Part shown: one piece after another, positions 9,397 to 18,454 of the stretch
Layout: each line of letters opens with the position of its first letter
Numbering within the stretch: position 1 is the stretch's first letter
Origin: Luedemannella flava
Lineage (GTDB): Bacteria; Actinomycetota; Actinomycetes; Mycobacteriales; Micromonosporaceae
Assembly (NCBI RefSeq): GCF_039528515.1
Contig: NZ_BAAALT010000059.1
Coordinates: 59,606 to 123,605 of the forward strand
Direction: 5' to 3'
DNA: 64,000 bases
Made by a program: the position numbers and the translations under genes
The notes under the pieces: generated by a model
What the model saw: the letters and a program-made list of their open reading frames with translations, nothing else
What the model was told of the DNA's origin: nothing
The model's database searches: none

Positions 9397-10502
9397 AGGG
9401 CTGCCCCCCGGGCGTAGGCGGTGCGCATCTCCTCGGCCAACCAGCCGACGTCTGCCGCTGGCACCTGTGGGCGTGGCGCCGGCTCGTCGGCCGGCGCTAG
9501 GGCCGCCGGTTCGGGTTCCGGCCGCGAGGGCAGGCTCACCAGACGGGTCGGGTCGTCTTCCACGCTCGCGGTGTCCGAATCCTCCGCCTCGGGTTGGAGT
9601 GCCTCGTCAGGCAGGTCGAGTGGGTCGTTGACGAAGGTCTGCCTGGCCAGGTCGGCACGCACCTCTTCGGTGCGGACGCCGCCGGCGGTCGCCACGGCGA
9701 TGAGCCGGTCGAAGACGGTGTCCAGCGTGGGGCGGGTGGACGGTTCGTAGCCGAGCATGCCGTCGATGAGCGCGGCGAGGTCGGCCGGCACACCGGAGGT
9801 GTCGGGCAGGTCGTCGGGGTCGTCGATCCGCTTGAGCAGGGCGATGGCGTTGCCTTGCGCGAAGACGGTGTGCCCGGTGAGCGCGTAGACAAGCGTTGCG
9901 CCGAGGGCGTATACGTCGGTGGCGGTGGACAGGTCACGTTCGCCCCGGGCCTGCTCAGGTGACATGTAGGCGAGCGTGCCGACCGGCAGCCCGGTGCCGG
10001 TGAGGTGGTGGTCGCGCTCGCGCAGCACGGCGAGGCCGAAGTCGATGACCATGGGTCCGTAGGGGCCGAGCATGATGTTGGCGGGTTTGAGGTCGCGGTG
10101 TACCAGGCCAGCGGCGTGCACACTGCGTAGTCCTTCGACCAGCAGCGCGCCCAGCATGGCGCCGGCACGCGGGCTGAGCGGCCCGTTCACCTCAACCTGG
10201 GTCTGCAAGCTTCGTCCCGCGACGAACTCGACGGCCAGCCAGGGCGGGTCGGCATCGAGGTCTGCCCGCTCCAGCCGAGCCACGCGGGTACCGCTGACGG
10301 TGCGCAGCGTGTCCACCTCGGCGGCGAAGCGGGTGCGGAACTCGACGTCACCAGCGAGGCCCTGCGTGATCATCTTGATCGCGAACAGGTCCGCGGTACG
10401 CGACTTGCCGAGGTACACCACGCCCATGCCGCCGGAGCCGAGCCGTCCGAGCAACCGGTACGGCCCGACCTCGGCCGGGTCGGTGGACTTCAGTGGTTGC
10501 AT
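9393..10502 (-). CDS. Serine/threonine protein kinase in the DISARM operon
   Basis: A Hanks-type kinase of 369 aa, counted from ATG 10502. The glycine loop (GSGGMG) is at 22-27, the ATP lysine in FAIKM at 43, the catalytic HRDLKPAN at 135-142, DFG at 154-156 and the APE-equivalent MSPEQARG further on. There is no membrane segment. The C-terminal ~90 residues are acidic and proline-rich. The frame is open up to 10679, but those extra residues would overlap the upstream methylase and resemble no kinase, so I reject the longer start. The gap to the upstream methylase is 37 bp. A kinase is not a core DISARM component; PglW of the Pgl/BREX-2 system is the known precedent for kinases in methylase-based defence. 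Its role here (regulation or signalling of infection) is inferred. Confidence 0.8.
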   Translation of the reverse strand: MQPLKSTDPAEVGPYRLLGRLGSGGMGVVYLGKSRTADLFAIKMITQGLAGDVEFRTRFAAEVDTLRTVSGTRVARLERADLDADPPWLAVEFVAGRSLQTQVEVNGPLSPRAGAMLGALLVEGLRSVHAAGLVHRDLKPANIMLGPYGPMVIDFGLAVLRERDHHLTGTGLPVGTLAYMSPEQARGERDLSTATDVYALGATLVYALTGHTVFAQGNAIALLKRIDDPDDLPDTSGVPADLAALIDGMLGYEPSTRPTLDTVFDRLIAVATAGGVRTEEVRADLARQTFVNDPLDLPDEALQPEAEDSDTASVEDDPTRLVSLPSRPEPEPAALAPADEPAPRPQVPAADVGWLAEEMRTAYARGAAL

Positions 10503-10539
10503 GCGCTCCTGCCTTGCCGTGTCGGAACCCGCATCATGC

Positions 10540-12330
10540 TCAACCACCGAGGGTGCCGGTGGCCAGACCCTCCGCGATGTGATGGACCACGTCTGTGCTG
10601 AGGGACGACATCTGCCGGACCGCATGGTCAAATACGTCCAGCCGTTCGAACCACACGCCGTACTCCCGCTGCCGGTCAAGCGGGAGGTGCGGCACCCGTG
10701 CCCGGCGCACGTCGAGCCGGGAGGTACCGAGAGAACTGCTCAGCCGCACGTTGGTCGCCCGGGCTACGAACCCGGCAAGGAACCAGGGGTCGAGCCGATC
10801 AGGATCAGGGCGCAGCAGCGTCTGTGGCCCGTCCTGCGCCGGTGGATGGGACGCGTCCGTCACGACCGTGGCGCGGGGCCGGGCGCCAACGGTCTGGACG
10901 AGCACGTCACCCTCCCGCACGATCATCTCCCCCGCATTGTGCAGCGTCACCTGCCCGTCACGGATCAGATCGGCCACTGCGACGCTACGGACCGGCGATC
11001 CTGCCGTGGGCACGTCGGGCAGGCCCGCGAGCAGGTCCGGCAGCGTCGCGATGACGCTCGCCAGTTCGTCCCGCTGAACGCGGAGCGCGACCGCATCGAC
11101 CGCACCCGCGTCGTGACCGAGGTGCCGCACCGGCGTCAGGTCGATCTCGTCGTCGATCAGGTCCAGCAACGGCACGGCACGGGCGATCTCGCTGTACTCG
11201 GGAGGCATTTCGCCCTTGGCCTGGTACGCCGCGACCAGCTCAGTGATCGTTTCGGCACAGCCGGGCCACTCGGACCGGGACGCGTCGACGAGCAGCAGGT
11301 CGCGTGGTGTGCCCGGGCGGTCCGGCCGGCGCAGCAACCACAGGTGCAGAGTCAGGTGCGCGGGCACGCCGGCACCGGGCGGCAACGCGACGATGCCGCG
11401 CAGCGCCCCGCGCCGGAGCAGGGCATTGCGCACCCGCCGGCCCGCTGGGCGGAACGCCACCGCCGGTGGGAGTAGCACGACAGCGTGCCCGCCGGGTTTC
11501 AGCCGCGCCAGCGCGTGCTGCACCCACGCGAGTTCGGGCTCGGAACGGGGCGGCAGTTCGTACTCCCAGCGGGAGTCGAATGTGAGCTCATCAAAGCCCC
11601 AGTCCCGTTGGCCGAATGGTGGGTCGCACACCACCACGTCGACCGCCGCGTCGGCAAAGCGGTCGTCGCGGAGGCTGCCCTGCTGGACTGTGTGCGCGAC
11701 GCCGGCAAGACCGAGGCGCACCTCGGTGAGTACCACAAGATCATGGTTGATGTCCTGGCCCAGCAGGCGGTCCGCACCTGCGGCAGCGGCGGCGTGCAGC
11801 AGCCAGCCGGTGCCGCAGGCGGGGTCCAAGACGACCGCGCCGGACACGTCGACGAGCCGGACCATGAGCTCAGCGAGCGCTTGCGGGGTGGCGATGGCGC
11901 CCCGCTTTCCCTGCGCGTCGAGGAGACGCTCAAGCAGAAACTCGAAGACCTGAGCAGGGCTTACATCCTGGATCGCCGTGACGATAGCCCGGTCAAGCTC
12001 GGCCGGCAGCGACGGCGTGGGTGTTCGCGACTGGCTGGCCGCGAGCAGTGCCTCCCCGACACCGCGAACCGCCTCGTCGATCGGCCCGACCTCGGCGACA
12101 GTGTGGCGCATCACCCGCAGCAGGTCGTCCAGCGGCGTGCTCGTCGGGAGCCGGTCGTTGGCTCGCAGCCACGCCTCAACTGCGACGAGCGGGAAGGTGG
12201 GGCTGGTGGGCGTGCCCCCGACTGGTTCGGGGAAGTCGGGGAACCGCTTGCGCCAGTTGCTGACCGCGGCACGCCCGACTCCTGCCAGACGGGCGATGTC
12301 GGCAGCGGTCACCTCGGCGTTGCTCTGCAC
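10540..12330 (-). CDS. HTH-N6-adenine methylase with HsdS-like tail (type I-like, single chain)
   Basis: A 596-aa class I N6-adenine methyltransferase, counted from GTG 12330. A MerR/XRE-like HTH covers residues ~5-55 (AAVSNWRKRFPDFP is the recognition helix region). Motif I (LDPACGTGW) is at ~168-176 and motif IV (DPPFG) at 236-240. The final ~150 residues resemble a half HsdS specificity unit (aromatic-rich LDPWFLAGF, then a gt.RLD segment and a helix ending near Q...VWFERLD), so modification and recognition seem to be fused. The frame is open to ATG 12426. GTG 12330 is preferred because GGAGAG lies 10 bp upstream and the 32 extra residues look non-conserved. It is first in the defence operon and would give a second adenine methylase beside DrmMI. 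Confidence 0.75.
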   Translation of the reverse strand: MQSNAEVTAADIARLAGVGRAAVSNWRKRFPDFPEPVGGTPTSPTFPLVAVEAWLRANDRLPTSTPLDDLLRVMRHTVAEVGPIDEAVRGVGEALLAASQSRTPTPSLPAELDRAIVTAIQDVSPAQVFEFLLERLLDAQGKRGAIATPQALAELMVRLVDVSGAVVLDPACGTGWLLHAAAAAGADRLLGQDINHDLVVLTEVRLGLAGVAHTVQQGSLRDDRFADAAVDVVVCDPPFGQRDWGFDELTFDSRWEYELPPRSEPELAWVQHALARLKPGGHAVVLLPPAVAFRPAGRRVRNALLRRGALRGIVALPPGAGVPAHLTLHLWLLRRPDRPGTPRDLLLVDASRSEWPGCAETITELVAAYQAKGEMPPEYSEIARAVPLLDLIDDEIDLTPVRHLGHDAGAVDAVALRVQRDELASVIATLPDLLAGLPDVPTAGSPVRSVAVADLIRDGQVTLHNAGEMIVREGDVLVQTVGARPRATVVTDASHPPAQDGPQTLLRPDPDRLDPWFLAGFVARATNVRLSSSLGTSRLDVRRARVPHLPLDRQREYGVWFERLDVFDHAVRQMSSLSTDVVHHIAEGLATGTLGG

Positions 12331-12435
12331 CCGTTTCCGCCTCTCCGCTCCATTACCCGGCCGCGTGTGCGTCGCCGTCGCGATGAGGCTAACAAACGTA
12401 GAGGCCGTGGACAATGCCTTCGCCAAGATCTGCTG

Positions 12436-12464
12436 TTGACACTATTCACAGTCACACGTACGGT
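12436..12464 (+). promoter_or_regulatory. Sigma-70-type promoter for the lipoprotein gene
   Basis: A consensus -35 TTGACA (12436-12441) is followed after exactly 17 bp by TACGGT (12459-12464), which fits an actinobacterial TAnnnT -10. The start codon is ~40 bp downstream, with GGAAGGG at 12491 as ribosome binding site. The promoter lies within the divergent gap between the DISARM operon and the lipoprotein gene. Confidence 0.6.
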
Positions 12465-12506
12465 GAACGCGCCATCGAACAGTCAACCCCGGAAGGGCTC
12501 CCTCAC

Positions 12507-13064
12507 ATGCGTAAGATCGTGGTCCTTGGACTCGTCACCCTTGCGGCCTTCACCATCGCCTGCAGTTCCGGCAACGGCGACACAAAGTCCTCCGTCACGG
12601 GCGGCAGCAGCCAGAACGTCGAGTCCGCCGCCACGGAGAAGACCACCGCCACGGCCAAGGTCGGTCAGACCGTCACGCTCACCAACGACACCCTGGGCGA
12701 CAAGACGACCGTCGAGATCACCGTCGCCAACCCCAAGCAGTTCGCGGTAGAGCCGGGCGACTTCGGCAGCAAGCCGGACCACGGGGTCTTCGTCGTCTTC
12801 AACGTCACCGTGGTCTGCAAGCAGGGCACCTACAGCGCGAACCCGTTCAACTTCAAGTTCGTTGCCAAGGACGGCACCGTCTCCGAAGGTGCGCTCACGG
12901 TCAACTTCAAGCCAGCACTGAACGCCACCGACCTGTCCAGCGGCCAGAAGGTCGCCGGGAAGATCGTCTTCGACGTGCCCAAGGCCGCGATCTCCGGCGG
13001 CAAGGTGCAGGTCGACGGCGTCGGCCTCGATTTCGACAAGCCCGCCGCGTACTGGGCGCTGTGA
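12507..13064 (+). CDS. DUF4352-type extracellular lipoprotein
   Basis: A 185-aa secreted lipoprotein. The N-terminus MRKIVVLGLVTLAAF is a basic then hydrophobic signal peptide, ending at a cysteine (FTIAC) followed by a Ser/Gly/Thr-rich linker. The lipobox is slightly off consensus, with T at -3. The mature part is a beta-rich domain typical of DUF4352 and telokin-like Ig folds, with phrases such as VFVVFNVTVV. Start ATG 12507 is chosen because the signal peptide begins there and GGAAGGG precedes it. It is transcribed away from the DISARM operon under its own promoter and ends before a strong stem-loop, so it is a single-gene unit. Its ligand is unknown. Confidence 0.75.
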   Translation: MRKIVVLGLVTLAAFTIACSSGNGDTKSSVTGGSSQNVESAATEKTTATAKVGQTVTLTNDTLGDKTTVEITVANPKQFAVEPGDFGSKPDHGVFVVFNVTVVCKQGTYSANPFNFKFVAKDGTVSEGALTVNFKPALNATDLSSGQKVAGKIVFDVPKAAISGGKVQVDGVGLDFDKPAAYWAL

Positions 13065-13074
13065 CGTCCGGATC

Positions 13075-13102
13075 GTGTGGCCGGGCTGTGGCCCGGCCAC
13101 AC
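13075..13102 (+). terminator. Perfect 12-bp stem-loop after the lipoprotein gene
   Basis: GTGTGGCCGGGC and its exact reverse complement flank a TGTG loop, ten bases beyond the stop codon. There is no T-run, so it is an I-shaped terminator of the kind common in actinomycetes. It would insulate the lipoprotein gene from the plus-strand genes that follow. Confidence 0.65.
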
Positions 13103-13134
13103 AACGGCCGAACCCGTAGCCGAGGAGTTGAGTC

Positions 13135-13698
13135 GTGAACCGCGAGGTCCGTGGGCCCCTAGCTGGACCGACCTGCATGCCGTGCGGCAAGGTCGCATTC
13201 GAGACCGAGTCCGACGCGCTCGGCGCCGTTGTGCATCGCGTCCGTCGGCCGAACTGCCCACCGTTGCGCGTGTACCGGTGCCCCGTCGGTCGAACCTGGC
13301 ACATGACGAGCATGCCAATCGAACACGCAGTGCGTCGCACGCGGGGTGCCGGCTACCACCGGCGAGTTGCCGGCCAGCTTGCCGTGGCCGGTCAGCTGAC
13401 CCGTGGACAGATTGTTCGTATCGTCTGCATCGAGGCAGGCCCCATCGATGCGGGAACTCGTGCGGGCGCGCTGCTCGCAGAATGGCGTGACCTCAAGCTC
13501 ATCACCACCCACGGCAAGCTCGTCACCGCCACACAGAGCCAGGCGTTGCTGCGCGCCTTCCACGCGAGCTGGGACATATACCTTGTCGAACGGGCCGTTG
13601 GCATCGGCGTCCCGTCGCCGTCCGATCAGGACACCGGGCGGCATGCCGATCATCCGGTCCCATCTATGGACGGGTTCGAGTGTCGAACGCGACAGTGA
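13135..13698 (+). CDS. Small zinc-ribbon / winged-helix-like hypothetical protein
   Basis: 187 aa. GTG 13135 is preceded by GAGGAG. The N-terminal ~60 residues have CxxC (CMPCGK) then YRCP...WHMTS, an arrangement seen in short actinobacterial zinc-ribbon proteins that recognise nucleic acid. The middle part (residues ~75-150) alternates short helices with a GKLVTAT strand pair, compatible with a winged helix. It lies 437 bp upstream of the pPIWI-RE nuclease in the same direction. I do not recognise a named family. It could regulate or accompany the island. Confidence 0.5.
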   Translation: MNREVRGPLAGPTCMPCGKVAFETESDALGAVVHRVRRPNCPPLRVYRCPVGRTWHMTSMPIEHAVRRTRGAGYHRRVAGQLAVAGQLTRGQIVRIVCIEAGPIDAGTRAGALLAEWRDLKLITTHGKLVTATQSQALLRAFHASWDIYLVERAVGIGVPSPSDQDTGRHADHPVPSMDGFECRTRQ

Positions 13699-13752
13699 CG
13701 CCCGAGACCGCCGGCAGGATCTCGTTGCGTCACACAGGGGTACCGCGGGCAG

Positions 13753-14016
13753 ATGGTCGCGGTCCTCGCGGACCGCATGACGGCCGATGAGGGGGAGCTG
13801 GTGTCGATCGTCGCGACCAATGGCGACCCGCGCTATTCGGTGACCGCGGCCCGCTATGTCATCCATTCGTGGTGCGAATGGGGTTTGGCCCATACCGACG
13901 GCAATACGATTACCGCCGTCGACACCGACTCGCTGCGGGAGATCGCCAAGGATGGTTGGCACCGTTGGCTGGCGACGCACCGCCCCGACCTCGTGTCCAC
14001 TGGAGGAATCGCATGA
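13753..14016 (+). CDS. Small winged-helix-like protein, first gene coupled to the pPIWI-RE island
   Basis: 87 aa. The predicted pattern is helix-rich, with a short hairpin (AHTDGNTITAV) as in winged-helix proteins. Its stop overlaps the next start as ATGA at 14013, so it is translationally coupled to the nuclease gene. The ATG at 13753 has only a weak ribosome binding site. The layout resembles the middle part of the 13135 protein (hydrophobic helix, Trp-containing helix, hairpin), which hints at a diverged pair. Function unknown. Confidence 0.5.
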   Translation: MVAVLADRMTADEGELVSIVATNGDPRYSVTAARYVIHSWCEWGLAHTDGNTITAVDTDSLREIAKDGWHRWLATHRPDLVSTGGIA

Positions 14017-15119
14017 CTGACGGGCTGCCACCGTGGCTACCGGAGGGCCGGATCTTCATCGCACAACTCGCCAGCGGCATCATCGACTACCACCAACAGG
14101 TGTCAACGGCCGGGCCGTTCCGGTTGCCGTACCCGGCGAACCTGCAGGCCGCGCTGGACAAACTGACGCTACTCGCCTGGCATCAAGACGTCCCGGCCCC
14201 CAGCGGAGTTGTCGAACTGCTGCAATGGGCCGAGGTGCCATTCGGCGACTGGAAAGTTAGCTTCGTTGATGTTGATGTCGACCCTGACGAGGCGCTGTTG
14301 TCCTACGGTCGCCCGACCGCGACGTGCGAGGAGTTGGGCAGCCTGCGCGGCGATGTCGAGGGCGAGGTACGCGAGAACGCGCTCATCGCCTCCGTGATGG
14401 ACAAAACGCGAGCTGCGAACATGCCGGAGTCCTATGTGGCGTTTCGTCGGCTGCTCATCGAGCAGCCGTCGATTACTGCACTGGATCTTGACGAGCAGTT
14501 GGCCCGTCCAACGCTCGCGGTGGTCGCCGCTCAGGTACGCGAGGCGTACGTGGAGGCGCCGCTGGAAGCCATCACAGACGGCGTAGTTCGTACCTGCGGC
14601 GGATGTCATGGTCTTCGGCTGCCGCTGGACGACGCGCGCACATGGACCTGCGTGGACGCCGGCTGCCCCGATCCGCACACGCCCGGGCCGGACTTTGCGG
14701 CGGCGGAAGGTGTGTGGTGGCTGCGACGCGAGCTTCGCACCTTTGTCGTCGCGCCTGGCCGGGCCGAGCTGCGCATCGCCACGGCGATCGGAACCATGGG
14801 GGTCGAGGTGCGGCTTTGGCCCGACTTCGACGCCTGCGACCTGTCGGTGTTCGAGTCACTGCCGTGGGCGGTGGACGTCAAGGCGTGGCGCAGCCCGGTC
14901 CGCCTCGCCCAGCGGCTGCGCCAGCGCCCGTTTCGCCCGCCGGCCGGTGCCGACCGCGCGTACATCGTGATCGCCAAGGAACAGGTCAAGGCGCAGCCGC
15001 GCTACATCGAGCGGCTGCGGGCCGCGTGCCCTGAGTTGCGCCCCGGCCAGCCCGTGGTCGCGGTGTCGGAACAGGACTTCCTGCAGGCGGTCAGCAGGCG
15101 CAAGGAGGGACAGGCATGA
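14013..15119 (+). CDS. pPIWI-RE-associated PD-(D/E)xK nuclease
   Basis: 368 aa. ATG 14013 is chosen because GGAGG lies 7 bp upstream and the ATGA overlap couples it to the preceding gene; the frame stays open further upstream but without support. The N-terminal ~190 residues are alpha-helical (the island-specific domain). A zinc knuckle follows with C195, C198, C213 and C218. The C-terminal domain (240-350) has the restriction-endonuclease signature D276 ... D288-V-K290 within LPWAVDVKAW, then a strand (AYIVIAKE) and a final helix. Burroughs, Iyer and Aravind (2013) described such REases encoded beside pPIWI-RE proteins and DinG helicases. It is predicted to cut invading DNA recognised by the PIWI protein. 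Confidence 0.75.
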   Translation: MTDGLPPWLPEGRIFIAQLASGIIDYHQQVSTAGPFRLPYPANLQAALDKLTLLAWHQDVPAPSGVVELLQWAEVPFGDWKVSFVDVDVDPDEALLSYGRPTATCEELGSLRGDVEGEVRENALIASVMDKTRAANMPESYVAFRRLLIEQPSITALDLDEQLARPTLAVVAAQVREAYVEAPLEAITDGVVRTCGGCHGLRLPLDDARTWTCVDAGCPDPHTPGPDFAAAEGVWWLRRELRTFVVAPGRAELRIATAIGTMGVEVRLWPDFDACDLSVFESLPWAVDVKAWRSPVRLAQRLRQRPFRPPAGADRAYIVIAKEQVKAQPRYIERLRAACPELRPGQPVVAVSEQDFLQAVSRRKEGQA

Positions 15120-18100
15120 GGCAGGTCCGGACGCTGCGCCAGCGGGTCACTCGCGCTATCGCGCCGCACTATCAGCCCACCGGTGACCAACCATCGGCAT
15201 CAGGATTGATGGACATCGAGCTCAGCCTGTACCTGTTGGAGACGGTCGCACCAGGCCAGTCGGCTGGCGGCGTGCCGGCCCTGCTGGACGGCTACCGGAC
15301 CCTTTGGCACGTCGTGGACTGCGTCGTTGAGGACGCACCGGTGCGGTTGGCTAATGCCAGGCAGCTGCTGTGGCGTACTCAAAGCCCGTACCGATGGGAC
15401 AGCGTCCTGGACGCCTACCGATCGGTGCCTGAACAGGTCCGCGGCTACCATTTTGACCCGGCTGGCCGGCCGGTACGCCGGCCCTGCCGGGTCGCTCCGG
15501 ACCGGTGGTCGGTGTACGAGGAGATTCTCACCCGCCCTATGCCGTTCGACACCGCAACGGTTCGGATTGCGGAGCCGGGCAAGTACCGGATGAGCTCGAC
15601 CTCCCGTGGCCTGGGCATCACCCTGCCCGATGCGTTGCCGCCTGTCGCTGCCCCGAAGACTCACGATCTGAGCGTGCGGCCCCGTCGGCCGATCTACGTG
15701 ACGTGGGAAGACCTCATCGCGACGGCCCGGAACATGGACGTCGTCGACGTGGCGCACGGCCGCAGCAACGCGTGGGCGAAGCGCCTTCTCGACGTGACTT
15801 TGCAGGTCCGCGACGGCGGGCACGTGTTCCACGATGCCATGGCGCTGACGGTCGACACGATGTTGCATCTGGTGGGCATGGTCAGCGCGGGCAAGAGCAC
15901 ATTGGTCATGGTGCTGGCAGTGTGGGCGGCTGGGCATGGGCACACGGTGACGATCGTCGTCGGAGACAATTCAGCCGCGTTGCGACTCAGCCACGACCTG
16001 TCGCTCTACAACTGGGTTCGGGTCGCCCCGGTCATGGGCCTAAATCGCGCCCGGCACACCGAGCGGCTGCACCGGCTCCAACCGCCCGTACCGGGTCGGC
16101 TGTTGCCGGCTCCGGGGTTCGGTTTCGAGCTCGTCAGCACCGCGTGCGGCCTCAGCGCGCTCCGGGAAGCGGCCACCCCGCTGGGAGTTCGGGAGGCGCC
16201 CTGCCAGGCGCTGGTCGCCCATGATCACGATGATGTGGTTGACGGCTGGCGGGACAAGCCGAAGCACACCTGCCCGCAGTGGCACGGCTGCCAGCGTCAC
16301 GAGGCATCCCGACGCCTCGTTGACGCTAACGTCTGGATCGCGACCCCGTGGAGCCTGGTGCACACCGCCGTACCCACACCGCTGGGCGGCACGCAGATCC
16401 GCTACCTGGAGGCAGCGTGGCGGCGCAGCGACCTCATTATTGTCGACGAGGCCGACCAGGTGCAGGCAAACCTCGACGAGATGTTCGCCAACGCTCAGGT
16501 GCTGCTGGGTTCCAGCGACGAAGCATGGATCGACGAGATCGGCACCCGGGTCGCCGACAAACTTCGCCGCGGCGACCGGGCGCAGACCAGCTCCAAGCAG
16601 GTCCGCCGGTTCACCAGCGCGGTCAACCACGCCCGCACGGCAGCCGACCTCATCTACCAGCTGCTGCAACGCGACCGCAGCCGCGCTGGCAGGCCCGTCC
16701 TGAACTGGATCGACCAGGACTACTTCACCGCTTGGGCGCTGTTCGACCAACTGGCCCTGGACTGGGCCGGCTACACCTCCACGACCGGCCGCCGGCCGGC
16801 CGACGGTTGGGAGGACGACCCGCTGTACCAGGCGTTGCGCGCCAGTTTCAACGCCTTCATCGACGAGCCGACTGCCGCGTCCCACGACGACCCAGTGACG
16901 GCGGACTTGGCACGCCTGGCCGTGGCGCAGCTGTCCGACATCGAGGAAGACACCCGCGAGACGCTGGTCCGAGGCTGGCTGGACGATCTCACCCGGCGCG
17001 AGCTGACGCCGGGACGGGTCATCAGCCCTTCGGACACCGACCACACCATCTGGCGCCTGGAAGTGGCACTCGCGGTCGCGGTGATGGCGCATCGGCTCAA
17101 CCTGATGCTCACGATGTGGCCGCAGGTCGCCGGCGAGCTGGACATGTACGACGTGATCACCGCTGAGCTGCGCAAGCCGCCGGCCGACCTGACCGCGATC
17201 GTGCCCGAGTCGCCCATGGGCAACGTGCTCGGCTTCCAGTACGTCGAGGACGACGCAAGCAGCCGCGACGGGCAGTTGGGCGAGTTCCGGTTTTTCCGCT
17301 ACTCCGGAGTCGGCCGGATGCTGCTGGTCAACCTGCCCGACCTGTTCCCCGCCGACGGAAGCGGCCCCAACGTGCTCCTTCTATCGGGAACGAGTTGGGC
17401 CGGCACTTCACCGCGTTACCACATCGATGTTCCGGTCGGGGCGATCCTGCGCCCGCCCGAGCAGGACCTGGCTCAGATCGCCAAGACGACCTTCACCCTG
17501 GATATCCAGTACACCGGGCCCCGGCGTACCCCGATCTGGGTGTCCGGGCGTTACGGCCCGCAACGCCGCGCGGCACTGGAGCAGATGGTCAAGGAGCTGA
17601 CCAAACCGGGCCCCGGACCTGGCAGCCCCAACCGGCTGGACCGCGAACGCGCCACGCTGCCACCCGGCCGACAGAAGATCATGTTGTTGGTGGGCAGCTA
17701 TGCCGAGGCCCGCCAGGTTACTGACGCGCTACTCAAAGCTAAGTCGTCGTGGCAGGGGCAGGTCCGCTGCCTGGTCGGCGACGACGAACTGGAAACTGGC
17801 TGGGACGACGCGCACACCATCCGCCGTGCCGATGTCGCGGACTTCGGCAGCGACGACGCCTGGCTGCTGGTGACCCCGATCCTGGCCATCGAACGCGGCC
17901 ACAACATCCTCAACGACGAGGGGGTGGCCGCGATCGGCGCAGCGTTCTTCCTGGTCCGCCCGCACCCGAGGCCGAAAGATCTCAGTTACGTCACCCAGCG
18001 CATCAACCAGTACGCCCAGACCCAGATGGGTCGACGCTTTACTGACGCCAGCGAACCCGAGCAAGCGCTGGAGGCGGCTGGCAACGAGCGACGCCGCGCC

Positions 18101-18454
18101 GCCCAGCGCCAATGGCGACGCCTGCTGCACACCATGGTGGCCTACAGCCAGCTCGACAACGACGAACGCGCCCGGGTCGCCTGGACCCAACTCGTCACGA
18201 TCTGGCAGGTCGTGGGCCGGCTCGTGCGGGGCGGTCAGGCTGCGAAGGTGTACTTCTGCGACGCCGCGTTCGCCCCGAAGACGGCCCAGCGCACCGACAA
18301 CGGCCTCGACGACGCCAGTTCCAGCCTTCTGCTGGGCATGCGCGACGTGCTGGAACCGTACTTCGCCGCCGACGCCACCAGCACCGACCGGCACCTGGTC
18401 CAAGCCCTCTACCACCCGCTCTATCGAGCCCTGCGCGACATGGGAGACCGCTGA
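15116..18454 (+). CDS. DinG-type helicase of the pPIWI-RE island
   Basis: 1112 aa, starting at ATG 15116 in an ATGA overlap with the nuclease. The P-loop is VSAGKST at 256-262, motif II is VDEADQ at ~443-448, and the C-terminal lobe ends with the motif VI-like VGRLVRGG at ~1033-1040. An ATP/ssDNA-handling helicase of superfamily 2 is clear. The DinG-like assignment rests on the long insert between motifs I and II, with CPQWHGCQRHEA resembling a degenerate Fe-S-type cysteine region, and on the island context. It lies between the nuclease and the pPIWI-RE protein with no gap. Expected role: unwinding of target DNA or of an RNA-DNA hybrid for the PIWI protein. Confidence 0.78.
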   Translation: MRQVRTLRQRVTRAIAPHYQPTGDQPSASGLMDIELSLYLLETVAPGQSAGGVPALLDGYRTLWHVVDCVVEDAPVRLANARQLLWRTQSPYRWDSVLDAYRSVPEQVRGYHFDPAGRPVRRPCRVAPDRWSVYEEILTRPMPFDTATVRIAEPGKYRMSSTSRGLGITLPDALPPVAAPKTHDLSVRPRRPIYVTWEDLIATARNMDVVDVAHGRSNAWAKRLLDVTLQVRDGGHVFHDAMALTVDTMLHLVGMVSAGKSTLVMVLAVWAAGHGHTVTIVVGDNSAALRLSHDLSLYNWVRVAPVMGLNRARHTERLHRLQPPVPGRLLPAPGFGFELVSTACGLSALREAATPLGVREAPCQALVAHDHDDVVDGWRDKPKHTCPQWHGCQRHEASRRLVDANVWIATPWSLVHTAVPTPLGGTQIRYLEAAWRRSDLIIVDEADQVQANLDEMFANAQVLLGSSDEAWIDEIGTRVADKLRRGDRAQTSSKQVRRFTSAVNHARTAADLIYQLLQRDRSRAGRPVLNWIDQDYFTAWALFDQLALDWAGYTSTTGRRPADGWEDDPLYQALRASFNAFIDEPTAASHDDPVTADLARLAVAQLSDIEEDTRETLVRGWLDDLTRRELTPGRVISPSDTDHTIWRLEVALAVAVMAHRLNLMLTMWPQVAGELDMYDVITAELRKPPADLTAIVPESPMGNVLGFQYVEDDASSRDGQLGEFRFFRYSGVGRMLLVNLPDLFPADGSGPNVLLLSGTSWAGTSPRYHIDVPVGAILRPPEQDLAQIAKTTFTLDIQYTGPRRTPIWVSGRYGPQRRAALEQMVKELTKPGPGPGSPNRLDRERATLPPGRQKIMLLVGSYAEARQVTDALLKAKSSWQGQVRCLVGDDELETGWDDAHTIRRADVADFGSDDAWLLVTPILAIERGHNILNDEGVAAIGAAFFLVRPHPRPKDLSYVTQRINQYAQTQMGRRFTDASEPEQALEAAGNERRRAAQRQWRRLLHTMVAYSQLDNDERARVAWTQLVTIWQVVGRLVRGGQAAKVYFCDAAFAPKTAQRTDNGLDDASSSLLLGMRDVLEPYFAADATSTDRHLVQALYHPLYRALRDMGDR

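Noticed and set aside
10072..12750. Long plus-strand frames over kinase and methylase genes
   Set aside because: Opposite-strand shadows; catalytic motifs are all on the minus strand.
13159..14031. 290-codon minus frame across the small pre-PIWI genes
   Set aside because: Runs against the operon with ATGA coupling, lacks a ribosome binding site and any domain.
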